This document shows positions 1-8,635 of a stretch of 37,634 nt of DNA, in pieces. Made by a program: the position numbers and the translations under genes. How positions within the stretch are numbered: the first letter of the stretch is position 1; every line of letters begins with the position of its first letter. The notes beneath the pieces are model-generated. The model was given only the letters and a program-made list of their open reading frames with translations. It was not told the DNA's origin and searched no databases. The DNA is from Methanosarcinaceae archaeon UBA470 (lineage in GTDB: Archaea > Halobacteriota > Methanosarcinia > Methanosarcinales > Methanosarcinaceae): positions 1 to 37,634 of the forward strand of contig DAKU01000121.1 of the NCBI GenBank assembly GCA_002508425.1, written 5' to 3'.

Positions 1-515
1 AGGCCTATGCATGCAACATTCACAAGAGGGTTACCGCTATAGGTTTCATCAAAGAAAGCTTCTCCTCTTACTACAGGCACACCGATACAGTTTCCATAGC
101 TTGCAATGCCTTCTATGATATGTTCGAAAAGATAAAGGTTCTTAGGAGTGTTAAGGGGTCCGAAATATAGGGGGTCCATAAGGGCTATGGGTCTTGCACC
201 CATGGATATAATATCCCTTACAATACCTCCCACGCCTGTTGCAGCACCATTATGAGGATCCACATATGATGGATGGTTGTGGCTTTCCATGCCTATTGCG
301 AGCACCCAACCGTCTTCAAAGTCTACAATAGCTGCATCGTCTCCTGGTCCTATAATCACTTTTTCTCCGGTGGTGGTAAAAGTCTTTAATAAAGGTCCAC
401 TTGAGCGATATGAACAATGCTCGCTCCATAAATTGAGGAAACATCCCTGTTCCACGATATTGGGTTCTCTTCCCATTTTTTCAGTGATAAGCTTCAAGTC
501 GTTCTCTGGTAACAT
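1..515 (-). CDS. purL: Phosphoribosylformylglycinamidine synthase subunit PurL, N-terminal part (cut by window edge)
   Basis: This is the start of the large FGAM synthase subunit, which makes the amidine of FGAM from FGAR and glutamine-derived ammonia in purine synthesis. The reverse complement reads MLPENDLKLITEKMGREPN, followed by the conserved stretches LWSEHCSYRSS, GDDAAIVDF, GMESHNHPS and GAATGVGGIVRDI, all typical of PurL. About 171 codons are present; the rest lies left of the window. I place the start at 515 because GAGG sits 6 bases upstream and family members begin at this Met. An in-frame ATG at 539 would add eight residues. It follows the DUF192 gene on the same strand. Confidence 0.93.
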   Translation of the reverse strand, partial: MLPENDLKLITEKMGREPNIVEQGCFLNLWSEHCSYRSSGPLLKTFTTTGEKVIIGPGDDAAIVDFEDGWVLAIGMESHNHPSYVDPHNGAATGVGGIVRDIISMGARPIALMDPLYFGPLNTPKNLYLFEHIIEGIASYGNCIGVPVVRGEAFFDETYSGNPLVNVACIG

Positions 516-625
516 TGTGCGCCTCAGACTACTATTCATTTCTGTGTTTCTGTAGGCTTAAAAGCACTCAAGTTTAAAAAAGATTCCTTCAATTTACTGG
601 CACAAATACATCTCTCTTGGTCTCT

Positions 626-979
626 TCAGGAACTATCGATTTTGACTCTCTCCCCAGGAAGAAGTCTGTGACGCTCGATCGAGCCAGCAGACATTTCAAT
701 AATATATTTTGTTTTTTTAGGAGATCGCGCTAATCCCGTCCAGGATTTTAGTCTTGTAGTTGCAAGTATTTTCTTGTCCTCATCCAGAAACAGTACATCT
801 ATTGGAAAAAATACAAAAAGCATATGTACGGAAACAGATTTGGGGGTAGGTAGTATGAAAACAAGGGCGCATCTTTCTGCAATGCCTTTTCGGAACATAA
901 GCCCCCTTGACTGGCTTATTATACCCTCTGCAAATTCAACGTCAGATGCGATTACTTTACCATTAGGTTTTAATATCAT
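626..979 (-). CDS. DUF192 family protein
   Basis: A 117-residue protein matching the DUF192 family, whose biochemical function is unknown. Visible family features are the RGLMFRKGI segment near residue 25, the VHMLFVFFPIDVLFLDED core near residue 55, and the C-terminal IIEMSAGSIERHRLLPGERV stretch. Bacterial members are often secreted, but this one has no signal peptide. No Shine-Dalgarno sequence precedes the ATG. A TATA-like TTAAATA lies about 27 bases upstream, so the mRNA may be leaderless. It is divergent from aIF1 and 86-110 bases upstream of purL, depending on the purL start. Family assignment is firm; the role is not known. Confidence 0.85.
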   Translation of the reverse strand: MILKPNGKVIASDVEFAEGIISQSRGLMFRKGIAERCALVFILPTPKSVSVHMLFVFFPIDVLFLDEDKKILATTRLKSWTGLARSPKKTKYIIEMSAGSIERHRLLPGERVKIDSS

Positions 980-1056
980 TGCTGTTTACTTTATACGGCT
1001 ATTTAAGTATAGTTTATGGTCAAAGAGTTTACTAAATTTGGAGGAAATATCACTAG

Positions 1057-1365
1057 ATGAGTTCAGAGATGTGCCCTGTATGCGGATTGCCAATGGAATT
1101 GTGCATCTGCGAAGAAGTAGCAAAAGAGCAACAAAGAATTACTGTGAAGGTCAACAGAAGAAGGTACGGAAAAGAAGTAACCGTCGTAGAAGGTTTTGAT
1201 GCACATGAGATCGACCTTCATGAACTATCTACCTATCTTAAATCCAAGTTCGCTTGTGGCGGAACTGTAAGGGATAATGCTGTTGAGTTGCAGGGCAACC
1301 ATCTGTCTCGTATGAAAGACGTTCTTGTTGAAAGAGGCTTTTCTCCGGAACAGATCAAAGATTAA
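1057..1365 (+). CDS. Translation initiation factor aIF1 (SUI1 family)
   Basis: A 102-residue SUI1-domain protein. aIF1 binds the 30S ribosomal subunit and helps select the start codon. The N-terminus carries a Cys4 knuckle, [13 protein letters not shown], found in archaeal aIF1. The SUI1 core follows, with [17 protein letters not shown], the [14 protein letters not shown] motif that contacts the ribosome, and [19 protein letters not shown] at about 1040 precedes the ATG with a slightly long spacer. A TATA-like element in the 980-1056 divergent region likely serves it. Length is normal for the family. Confidence 0.95.
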   Translation: MSSEMCPVCGLPMELCICEEVAKEQQRITVKVNRRRYGKEVTVVEGFDAHEIDLHELSTYLKSKFACGGTVRDNAVELQGNHLSRMKDVLVERGFSPEQIKD

Positions 1366-1478
1366 TCTCTTCAATATCATTACTGTCTCTCCATCACTCT
1401 AACTTAAATATTCAAAGCAATAGCTTTCATATTTTAAGGAAAGGTGTGCACATCATCTGCATGTTTGTAAGGTGAAGC

Positions 1479-2642
1479 ATGAAACGCATATATCTGGATC
1501 ACAGTGCAACAACACATGTAGATACCAGGGTATTAGAAGCCATGCTTCCATATTTTACTGAGAAGTTTGGAAATGCCTCAAGTTTACATTCCTTTGGCCA
1601 GGAGGCTGCAGAAGCACTTGCTCAGTCTCGTGAACAGGTCGCTGCGGCTTTGGGAGCTGCACCACTGGAAATATTTTTTACATCAGGTGGTACTGAATCC
1701 GACAACATGGCAATAAAAGGTGCTGCATACATGCATTCTCCGCAGGGAAGGCATATTATTACTTCTGTCATAGAGCATCCTGCAGTGTTACGTACCTGTG
1801 AGGAACTCGAAAGAGAGGGTTTTGAGGTAACCTATGTGCCAGTTGATGGGGAAGGCATACTGGATATGCAGTTCCTTGAGGATTCTATAAGGGACGATAC
1901 TATTCTCATAAGCATAATGCATGCGAATAATGAAATTGGAACTATCCAGCCTATAAATGAAATAAATGAGCTTATTTCAGGGCGGAAAATAATCCTGCAC
2001 ACTGATGCCGTTCAGTCTGTAGGCAAGATACCTACCGATGTCAATGAATTGGGTGTGGACATGTTGTCCATTTCTTCCCACAAGCTACATGGTCCGAAAG
2101 GGGTGGGTGCTCTGTACGTGCGCAGTGGTGTTAATATCCGGCCTCTTGTGCAGGGCGGTGGGCATGAACGTGGGCTTCGCCCGGGTACTGAGAATATTCC
2201 GGGTATTGTGGGTTTTGCAAAGGCCATGTCCATTGCCAAAGAACAATTGAAAGAGGATTCTATGCACATGCAACATCTGCGTGATTCGATGATAGAAAAG
2301 ATACGCAACAAGATCGCGCATGTAATGCTTAATGGTCACGAAAAAAAGCGTCTTCCAAACAATGTGAATATGAGTTTCAGGCATGTGGAAGGTGAATCTT
2401 TGCTTATGCTTCTGGATATGAACGGTGTTGCTGTTTCCACTGGTTCGGCCTGTTCCTCAACATCCCAAAAAGCATCTCATGTTCTTACAGCTATTGATCT
2501 AGGTGTTGATTACATTCATGGTTCTTTGAGGTTCACTCTGGGACGGGAGAATACCATGGAAGAAATTGATCATGTAGTTAATCTTCTGGAAGAAGCAGTC
2601 ATGAAGTTGCGCCAGATATCTCCTTTTGAGGAGGATGTATAA
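1479..2642 (+). CDS. nifS: Cysteine desulfurase NifS/IscS
   Basis: A 387-residue PLP-dependent class V aminotransferase-fold enzyme that takes sulfur from cysteine as a persulfide for Fe-S assembly. The PLP lysine is K202 in SSHKLHGPKGVG. HANNEIGTIQPI near residue 148 and the HTDAVQSVGK stretch bind PLP. The persulfide Cys is C325 in STGSACSSTSQ, on the long mobile loop of group I enzymes. AAGGTGA sits just before the ATG. Its TAA overlaps the ATG of iscU (TAATG), so the two are co-translated. A TATA-like CTTAAATATT near 1404 is a likely promoter. Both catalytic residues are present, unlike some archaeal IscS proteins reported to lack the lysine. Confidence 0.95.
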   Translation: MKRIYLDHSATTHVDTRVLEAMLPYFTEKFGNASSLHSFGQEAAEALAQSREQVAAALGAAPLEIFFTSGGTESDNMAIKGAAYMHSPQGRHIITSVIEHPAVLRTCEELEREGFEVTYVPVDGEGILDMQFLEDSIRDDTILISIMHANNEIGTIQPINEINELISGRKIILHTDAVQSVGKIPTDVNELGVDMLSISSHKLHGPKGVGALYVRSGVNIRPLVQGGGHERGLRPGTENIPGIVGFAKAMSIAKEQLKEDSMHMQHLRDSMIEKIRNKIAHVMLNGHEKKRLPNNVNMSFRHVEGESLLMLLDMNGVAVSTGSACSSTSQKASHVLTAIDLGVDYIHGSLRFTLGRENTMEEIDHVVNLLEEAVMKLRQISPFEEDV

Positions 2643-3013
2643 TGTACAGCAGAAAACTTCTCGAAGAATTCACAAATCCTAAGAACGTAGGTGTTATTGA
2701 GGATGCAGATGGCGTAGGTCAACTGGGAAACCCGGCTGATGGTGATGTTATAACCATCTATATCAAGGTCAAGGATGGTGTACTGGAGGATGTGAAGTTC
2801 AAAACATTTGGTTGTGCAGCAGCTATCGCTACTTCAAGTATGGTAACTCAAATGGCAAAAGGCAGGACCATAGAAGAGGCTATGCGTCTCACAAAGGAAG
2901 AGGTCGCTGATGCGCTAGGTGGTCTTCCCCCAGGCAAGATGGATTGCTCCAATTTTGCTCCGGATACTTTAAAGGTGGCTATTGAAGATTATCAGAAAAA
3001 ACATAAGGTTTGA
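2642..3013 (+). CDS. iscU: Fe-S scaffold IscU/NifU N-terminal type, first cluster Cys replaced by Asp
   Basis: A 123-residue NifU_N/IscU scaffold on which NifS-derived sulfur and iron form a cluster. Family IscU proteins use three conserved cysteines. Here C58 (FKTFGCAAAIATSS) and C102 (KMDCSNFAPDT) are present. The first site, normally CGD, reads PADGDV, so Asp33 replaces the Cys; the neighbouring conserved Asp (D35) is kept. The start overlaps the nifS stop. The stop overlaps a possible TTG start of the next gene. The substitution may change cluster stability, or the protein may bind a cluster with mixed ligands. Family assignment is firm; its activity as a standard scaffold is less sure. 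Confidence 0.92.
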   Translation: MYSRKLLEEFTNPKNVGVIEDADGVGQLGNPADGDVITIYIKVKDGVLEDVKFKTFGCAAAIATSSMVTQMAKGRTIEEAMRLTKEEVADALGGLPPGKMDCSNFAPDTLKVAIEDYQKKHKV

Positions 3014-3393
3014 TTCTGGAGATCGATCTTTTGAAAACAACATGCGAAATAATGGTACAGAAAGTTCTTCCGGCGATACGTGCGGAAATAGCACGTGTGA
3101 TGTTCTCTGAACATAGGTGTACCCAGCAGGAGATCGCTGACATCCTCTGCCTTTCCAGAGCTGCTGTTTCACAATACATGAGTGAGAAAAGGGGCGCTGA
3201 AGTTGATTTTCCTAATGAGGTCCGTGTGGAAGTGAGAAAGTTCTCTGCCAGGCTTCTCAAAGGCATGGATCAAAAAGACCAAGTCCAGGGGATGTGCAAT
3301 ATTTGCAAGTTCGTGCAGAAGTCAGGCTGGTTCTATAAGAACGTACCTGAAGCAGGATCATGTATTATATGTGGGGATAAAGAGCAGACTTGA
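3010..3393 (+). CDS. HTH transcriptional regulator with C-terminal Cys4 motif (COG2522-like)
   Basis: A protein of up to 127 residues with an XRE-like helix-turn-helix (CTQQEIADILCLSRAAVSQYMSEKRG, near residues 37-60) and a C-terminal CNICKF...GSCIICG pair, giving CxxC-x18-CxxC. It resembles archaeal COG2522 predicted regulators. The Cys4 could bind zinc or an Fe-S cluster. Because the gene sits directly after nifS-iscU, I infer it may sense Fe-S status and control the operon, as IscR does in bacteria, though it is not an IscR homologue. The TTG at 3010 overlaps the iscU stop. A TTG at 3031, with GGAG 9 bases upstream, and an ATG at 3052 are alternatives. Confidence 0.8.
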   Translation: MILEIDLLKTTCEIMVQKVLPAIRAEIARVMFSEHRCTQQEIADILCLSRAAVSQYMSEKRGAEVDFPNEVRVEVRKFSARLLKGMDQKDQVQGMCNICKFVQKSGWFYKNVPEAGSCIICGDKEQT

Positions 3394-4613
3394 GTCATAG
3401 TCAGTGTGTTCAATGCAAGGGCAGAGGTTTTTGTGGGCGTCCTGCATGTCCTATACTAGAAAAGTTCCGCTCTATAGAATCATCTGTCACAGCCAGTAAA
3501 GGAGCAACTTCAATTTTTGGTGCTTCTCCTCCGGCAGTTTTCATAGGCAGGCACGATTATCCTTCTGTTATGTCGGGTCCCATGGTACCTCCTGATATAG
3601 GGGCTGATGAATCTTCCTTGCTAGAGGACCCAAAGAAGCTGCTCAGCATGGATATTGGTCAGATCATTTCAGCACGTTCCAGGCTTGTGAGAGCAGGTGC
3701 CCGTATGAACGTAAAGGATGCTGCCGATCCAAGGGACCCTCTGCTTCTTAAATCTCAGGAATTGGCTCTCTCCATGACTCCTGTGGATACTGAAGCCTGG
3801 TTCAATAAGCCTCTCAGCAATAAATTGAAGTTCGATAGTGTGCTCACTCCCATGGGGCCATCAGGCGATCTAAGGGATCTTGATATAACCGAGAATCCAA
3901 ATGTCCCAAAAAAGGTCGATTATCTGGTCTACGACGACGATGCTCTGGCAAAAGATGCGGTTTCAGAGCTCATTTCATCAAAAATCTCTCAGGAACATAT
4001 TACTCGTCTTCTTTCCATAGGTCTGCTTGGAAAAGAGCGCAAGCTAGTGCCTACTCGTTGGTCTATAACCGCAGTAGATGACATGTTAGGTAAGAAAGTA
4101 TTGCAGAAAGTGCGTGATTTTCCTCAGATCAGTGATATAATGCTCTTTAGTGGAGGGGCTTTTGGCAATCATTTTGAAATCCTCCTCATACCACGTGCAT
4201 TTTCCTATGAACTTATTGAGATATGGATGCCTCAGGCTGTATGGTCAGGCGATTCCACATGGGTAGATGCCGACAGAGAAGGTACGAATGGCAAAAAAAG
4301 ATATTCCAACCTTGCAGGCGGTTATTATGCAGCACGTCTTGGAGCTTTGGAATATCTGGATGGTATCAGGAGGCAGGCAGCTGTATTTATGGTGAGGGAA
4401 ATAAGGCCTGATTACTGGGCTCCTTTAGGTGTATGGGTTGTAAGGGAAGCTGCCCGTAAGGCTTTGCAGAATCCTCCACAGAAGTTTGAGAACATTGATT
4501 CAGCTCTATTGGATATGTCTTCAAGGCTCAATACTCCGATTGGATCGTGGAAGCCAAAAGCAAGTCTGATCACTGAGTTGAAATGCCAGCTAACCCTTGA
4601 TTCTTTCCTCTAA
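3390..4613 (+). CDS. nreA: Nre family DNA repair protein with C-terminal PIP box
   Basis: A 407-residue member of the archaeal Nre family (formerly DUF650/DUF651). Haloferax Nre proteins are implicated in DNA damage repair. The N-terminus has a Cys cluster, CVQCKGRGFCGRPACPI (residues 6-22), likely metal-binding. Family stretches include IFGASPPAVFIGRHDYP, GLLGKERKLVPTRWSITAVDD and REIRPDYWAPLGVWVVRE. The extreme C-terminus is QLTLDSFL, a good match to the Qxx(L)xx(F)(F/L) PCNA-interacting box, as expected for this family. The probable TTG start overlaps the upstream TGA. It ends the nifS run; a repair gene here may reflect co-response to oxidative damage (inference). Confidence 0.88.
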   Translation: MSHSQCVQCKGRGFCGRPACPILEKFRSIESSVTASKGATSIFGASPPAVFIGRHDYPSVMSGPMVPPDIGADESSLLEDPKKLLSMDIGQIISARSRLVRAGARMNVKDAADPRDPLLLKSQELALSMTPVDTEAWFNKPLSNKLKFDSVLTPMGPSGDLRDLDITENPNVPKKVDYLVYDDDALAKDAVSELISSKISQEHITRLLSIGLLGKERKLVPTRWSITAVDDMLGKKVLQKVRDFPQISDIMLFSGGAFGNHFEILLIPRAFSYELIEIWMPQAVWSGDSTWVDADREGTNGKKRYSNLAGGYYAARLGALEYLDGIRRQAAVFMVREIRPDYWAPLGVWVVREAARKALQNPPQKFENIDSALLDMSSRLNTPIGSWKPKASLITELKCQLTLDSFL

Positions 4614-4623
4614 ATCTATATGG

Positions 4624-4641
4624 CTATATATTAATATATAG
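4624..4641. promoter_or_regulatory. 18-bp perfect palindrome and TATA region upstream of pitA
   Basis: CTATATATTAATATATAG is a perfect 18-bp palindrome in the 96-base gap between nre and pitA, 69 bases upstream of pitA. It includes TATA-box-like sequence, so it may be the pitA promoter with an overlapping operator. AT-rich palindromes can arise by chance. Confidence 0.4.
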
Positions 4642-4709
4642 AATATTGTACCTACATTTATCTATATCTTACTAAATTGTCCACGTAGTTAATAGGAGGA
4701 TAATGGTAA

Positions 4710-5747
4710 ATGGATATTTTTAATCCCTTTGTGATTGCCCTGCTAGCTGCGGCATTATATATGGCCTGGAATATAGGGGCCAATGATCTTGCTAATGCTA
4801 TGGGAACTTCAGTGGGTAGCGGTGCTCTTTCCCTTAAGCAGGTAATCCTGGTTGCAGCAGTATTCGAATTCTGTGGTGCTATATTTTTCGGCAAACGAGT
4901 TGTTTCGACTATTGCAAATGGTATAGTTCCATTAGATAACATTACAATGATTGATTCTCATCTTGTTATTGTCGGTATGCTTGCGGCAATTCTGGCTGCA
5001 GGTTTCTGGGTTACATTGACCACATTCTACAATCTACCTGTCTCTACCACACATTCAATTGTAGGGGCTGTCCTTGGTTTCGGATTAGTTTCAGCATATC
5101 ATGGAATAATCCCTTACAGTGATATCCACTGGTCAGTTCTGATCAAGATCATCGCAAGCTGGTTAATTTCACCTTTGCTTGGTGCTCTTTTTGCATATAT
5201 CCTCTTCATGCTGGTGTCTCATTTCATCCTCCACCGTACTAATGATACTTTTGCTATTGAAAAGAAGTTCATAATCCTTCAGACCATGACAGCATGTTAT
5301 ATGGCATTCGCTCATGGTTCTAATGATGTTGCGAATTCTATAGGTCCTTTATACGCAGGACTTAATGTGCTAGGACTGGATAGCGCCCAAATACCCACGT
5401 GGGTTATGGTTATTGGTGGTTTTGGAATGGTATTGGGACTTGCGACATGGGGTTATAAAGTAATACAGACAATTGGTACTAAGATCACTGAACTTACTCC
5501 AACAAGGGGCTTCTGCGCAGAATTTGCCACTGCTTCGGTGGTTGTGCTGCATAGTTATAGTTCTCTGCCGATTTCAACTACTCATACACTTGTTGGATCT
5601 GTAATTGGTGTAGGTCTTGCAGGCGGTCTTGCAGCGGTTGATTTAAGTGTAATCGGAAAGATAGCATTATCCTGGATAATTACGGTGCCTGTGGCAGCGT
5701 TGACATCAGCTTTAATCTTTACAGGACTTATGGGGATAGGTATTTGA
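4710..5747 (+). CDS. pitA: Inorganic phosphate transporter, PiT family
   Basis: A 345-residue polytopic membrane permease of the PiT family, which brings in phosphate with H+ or Na+. The family's inverted repeat shows as two signatures: GANDLANAMGTSVGSGAL near residue 23 and AHGSNDVANSIGPL near residue 200. It also shows as two STTH loops, PVSTTHS and PISTTHT. About ten hydrophobic helices are visible. TAGGAGG lies 12 bases before the ATG at 4710. A second ATG at 4703 is out of frame. The TGA overlaps the likely TTG of the DUF47 gene as TTGA. PiT and DUF47 are a standard pair, which supports phosphate rather than sulfate as substrate. Confidence 0.93.
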   Translation: MDIFNPFVIALLAAALYMAWNIGANDLANAMGTSVGSGALSLKQVILVAAVFEFCGAIFFGKRVVSTIANGIVPLDNITMIDSHLVIVGMLAAILAAGFWVTLTTFYNLPVSTTHSIVGAVLGFGLVSAYHGIIPYSDIHWSVLIKIIASWLISPLLGALFAYILFMLVSHFILHRTNDTFAIEKKFIILQTMTACYMAFAHGSNDVANSIGPLYAGLNVLGLDSAQIPTWVMVIGGFGMVLGLATWGYKVIQTIGTKITELTPTRGFCAEFATASVVVLHSYSSLPISTTHTLVGSVIGVGLAGGLAAVDLSVIGKIALSWIITVPVAALTSALIFTGLMGIGI

Positions 5748-6436
5748 CAAAGAGGGAATATATACGCTCAGTGCTAAGCATTTTTGCAAAATCTCCTTTT
5801 AGGCCTCTGCATGTGCATGCCACCAAAGGAGGAGATGCTGTTAGGAAGTTGAATGAGGAGCTTTCTGCTTATTTTGCCTGTGATATGCCCACAGTGTTGA
5901 GGCTCAACAACGATGTAGACACCCTTGAGCATGAAGCGGATATCATTAAACAGACTATAAGGGCGGAGCTATCTTCTTCTATAATGCTTCCCGTCCATGC
6001 GGATGACCTGCTTAATTTTCTCAAACCACAGGACTCTATTTGTGACGAATGCCAGGATGCTGCTTACTGGCTTACTCTGCGGGATTGCCATGTGCCCAAA
6101 GAGCTTGAGGATGGGTTCCGTGAACTTATGTCCAGGACTCTGGCAACAGTTGAAATGTATGAGCTTCTTGTGGACACTTTGAGTGAGCTTCTTGAATCCT
6201 CTTTTGGAAAGAAGGATGTGGAAGAAACTCTGGAGCTTGTCAGCAAGGTTGAGGAAATGGAACATCAGGTAGACCTCATGGAAAAGCAATTGATGAAAAC
6301 TATATTTGAAAAAGAAGAATTACTGGATGGTGGAGGCGTTTATTTCTTTGTGGAGCTTACCAAAAACATAGGACGGATCGCCGACCGCACCGAGAGTGCT
6401 GCCGATAGGTTACGGACCATGGTATTAAGGAGATGA
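5744..6436 (+). CDS. DUF47 / PhoU-like phosphate transport accessory protein
   Basis: A 230-residue, mostly helical protein of the TIGR00153/DUF47 family, distantly related to PhoU and usually encoded next to PiT permeases. Family features are FAKSPFRPLHVHATKGGDAVRKL near the N-terminus, LEHEADIIKQTIR near residue 70 (a metal-coordinating E/D helix), VEEMEHQVDLMEKQL, and the C-terminal KNIGRIADRTESAADRL. It probably tunes PitA according to phosphate or metal level. The start is a TTG overlapping the pitA stop, with GGGGATAGG just upstream. Its 3' end overlaps the convergent CrtI-like gene by 12 bases. Confidence 0.88.
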   Translation: MTKREYIRSVLSIFAKSPFRPLHVHATKGGDAVRKLNEELSAYFACDMPTVLRLNNDVDTLEHEADIIKQTIRAELSSSIMLPVHADDLLNFLKPQDSICDECQDAAYWLTLRDCHVPKELEDGFRELMSRTLATVEMYELLVDTLSELLESSFGKKDVEETLELVSKVEEMEHQVDLMEKQLMKTIFEKEELLDGGGVYFFVELTKNIGRIADRTESAADRLRTMVLRR

Positions 6437-7900
6437 GTTTTTTCCTCCTCTCCTATGCAGGTTACCATCCGTGTTCAATACGCGCAGCATTTCTATGACA
6501 GAATAAGCAGCCCTTGTGATACCCATGCTGCGCCGATCAGTATCTGTTCCTGCTACGTATAGATTCTTAATCGGTGTCCTTATATCTGCAAAATTCCCGT
6601 CAATGGTAACTGCAGCTTTTTCAGGAATGATGATCTGTTCGTGCTTCATCTCAGCATGTTCTTCAACACCAGGGACTGCATTATATATTGTTTCATAGGC
6701 CTTTTTGATCTCTGAGCTATTGTCCTTTTCAGGGTCCATTATAAAACTGAACCCGACCAACTGTTTTCCCTCAGGTGCAAGGGATGAATCGTAGTTGCTA
6801 ATGGGCATTGCCCAGTAGGCTTTTTCCTTAAACCAAATCTCAGAGCCGATGTAATTGAAAGCTTCCATTGTGGCATCCAGCCCAATCCAGATCGTAAGAC
6901 TTTTTGTCTGCGCTATTCCATCAAGTTCCTTTACATAAAAAGATGGCAGTTCTTCCACAAGTCGTGGCAAGTCCTTTGCAAAACCCGTGTGGACCACCAT
7001 ATCGGCAAGATATGTGTCGTCTGCTACTACTCCTTTTACCACTCCTTCCTCTACAAGGATCTTATGCACAGGGTTTTCTACCATAATCTCAACTGTCTTT
7101 GGCAGAGAGTACAGTATAGCATTAAGGAGTGATTTTAGGCCCTTACGTGGGTATCCCTGAGAATAGTTGACCTTGTTAGTAGCAAGCCTGCCTAGGGTTG
7201 TAAGGGGGCTTGATACTTTGTTCAGGCGGGTTTGCAGGGAGGTATGGAGGTTCAAGGGAATAAGGTTCTGCAGTACTTTTTCCTCATGACCATTCTTTTC
7301 GTCTGTTTTCAGGATTTCCTCTAACTGCTCAGGTGTTACACTATCCCGCACAAATGCACTTCCTTCAAGTACTCTCTTTGCTGATGTGTGTTTCATATCC
7401 TTGCCGGAAAGGAAATAAGAGATGGTATCAGCAAAATCATATGTATCCTTTGAGAGGTTCTTGGGAAGGAATTCATATACCGATTGCTTGGAGAGGTCCA
7501 TGCCAAAGGTTGTATATGTAAGGGCTTTGGTAACAGCCTGGCTAAGTGCCAGCCTATCCATCCTGGGCAGTACATCAAATGTCACAAACTCCTTGATATT
7601 GGAAGGCACTTTCACAAGCCGTTTGTCCGTTCGGACAAAATAGTTTCCATAGTCCTCAAAGACAGGTATATAGTCAAAGTAGCTGTCCATTAGCCTTTTT
7701 AGAGGACCTTCTATAAGGTGTGTGATGGCATGAGGTCCAGTGTCTACCTGGAAACCGTCAACCACATAACTATTGCAGTTACCACCTACATGTTTGCTTT
7801 TTTCCAGTATCAGTACTTTTTTCCCGTGCTTTGCAAGGACCAAAGCTGAGAGTAGTCCTGTAACGCCCGCGCCAACAACTATAACATCATATCTTTTCAT
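6425..7900 (-). CDS. FAD-dependent oxidoreductase, phytoene desaturase (CrtI)-like
   Basis: A 491-residue flavoprotein of the CrtI/amine-oxidase superfamily. The N-terminal Rossmann motif is VVGAGVTGLLSALVLAKHG, followed by an acidic-ended strand VLILEK and GGNCNSYVVDGFQVDTGPH, a hallmark of the phytoene desaturase and prolycopene isomerase group. The C-terminal FAD region is NLYVAGTDTDRRSMGITRAA. Methanogens are not known to make carotenoids, so the substrate is unknown; an isoprenoid lipid is one guess. AGGAGG precedes the ATG. It lies 21 bases after purC on the same strand and is probably co-transcribed with it. Confidence 0.8.
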   Translation of the reverse strand: MKRYDVIVVGAGVTGLLSALVLAKHGKKVLILEKSKHVGGNCNSYVVDGFQVDTGPHAITHLIEGPLKRLMDSYFDYIPVFEDYGNYFVRTDKRLVKVPSNIKEFVTFDVLPRMDRLALSQAVTKALTYTTFGMDLSKQSVYEFLPKNLSKDTYDFADTISYFLSGKDMKHTSAKRVLEGSAFVRDSVTPEQLEEILKTDEKNGHEEKVLQNLIPLNLHTSLQTRLNKVSSPLTTLGRLATNKVNYSQGYPRKGLKSLLNAILYSLPKTVEIMVENPVHKILVEEGVVKGVVADDTYLADMVVHTGFAKDLPRLVEELPSFYVKELDGIAQTKSLTIWIGLDATMEAFNYIGSEIWFKEKAYWAMPISNYDSSLAPEGKQLVGFSFIMDPEKDNSSEIKKAYETIYNAVPGVEEHAEMKHEQIIIPEKAAVTIDGNFADIRTPIKNLYVAGTDTDRRSMGITRAAYSVIEMLRVLNTDGNLHRRGGKNSSP

Positions 7901-7921
7901 GATGCTACCTCCTTTACAGGC

Positions 7922-8635
7922 TCATTGGAATATCTCAGGAGCTATACGTTTTGCTACTTCTTCGTATGCTTTTGTCAGATCTCCCTTATCAAAGCGGAAG
8001 ATATCTTTATCCATTGATTTTCCAGTTTCCTTGTCCCAGAAGCGGCAAGTATCACAGGATATTTCATCGGCTACCAAAATTTGTCCATCTTTTCTTCCGA
8101 ACTCCAGTTTGAAGTCAGGCAGAACTATGCCGCGTTCATCAAGATACTTCTTGAGTATCTCATTGACCTGCAGGGCAAGCTGGCGGATAGTAGCTATTTC
8201 TTCATATGTGGCTACATCCAGGGCCACTGCAATGTCTTCGTTAAGCATAGGGTCTCCATGCTCATCGCTCTTGTAGTCCATGACGATGATAGGCTTTTTG
8301 AACACTGTACCTTCTTTTATAGGGTATTTACGTGTGATGGATCCAGCAGCGATATTGCGGGGTATGACCTCTATCTTTATGATATCTACGGCCTCCACAA
8401 GCATCTCAGTATCCGAAAGCATCTTCACATAATGGGTCTTGATACCCTTGCTTTCCAGCAGCTCGAAGAGCTTTTTTGAAATCTGAGCGTTGTAATATCC
8501 TTTCTTTGAAGCTTCACTCTTCTTCTTCCCGTCAAAAGCAGTAAGACTGTCCCTGAATTCGGATATTAATTTTGAAGGGTCTTCTGTCCTGTATATTGTT
8601 TTTGCTTTTCCGGAGTATAATTGTTCGCCTTTCAT
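7922..8635 (-). CDS. purC: Phosphoribosylaminoimidazole-succinocarboxamide synthase
   Basis: A 237-residue SAICAR synthetase that joins aspartate to CAIR using ATP in purine synthesis. Characteristic segments are [15 protein letters not shown] near the N-terminus, [37 protein letters not shown] near residue 95, and the [30 protein letters not shown] region, given here as the conserved aspartate-rich site. AGGGACACG precedes the ATG. A TATA-like ATAAATAG lies about 50 bases upstream. The gene is divergent from nikR and leads a probable two-gene operon with the CrtI-like gene. Confidence 0.95.
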   Translation of the reverse strand: MKGEQLYSGKAKTIYRTEDPSKLISEFRDSLTAFDGKKKSEASKKGYYNAQISKKLFELLESKGIKTHYVKMLSDTEMLVEAVDIIKIEVIPRNIAAGSITRKYPIKEGTVFKKPIIVMDYKSDEHGDPMLNEDIAVALDVATYEEIATIRQLALQVNEILKKYLDERGIVLPDFKLEFGRKDGQILVADEISCDTCRFWDKETGKSMDKDIFRFDKGDLTKAYEEVAKRIAPEIFQ

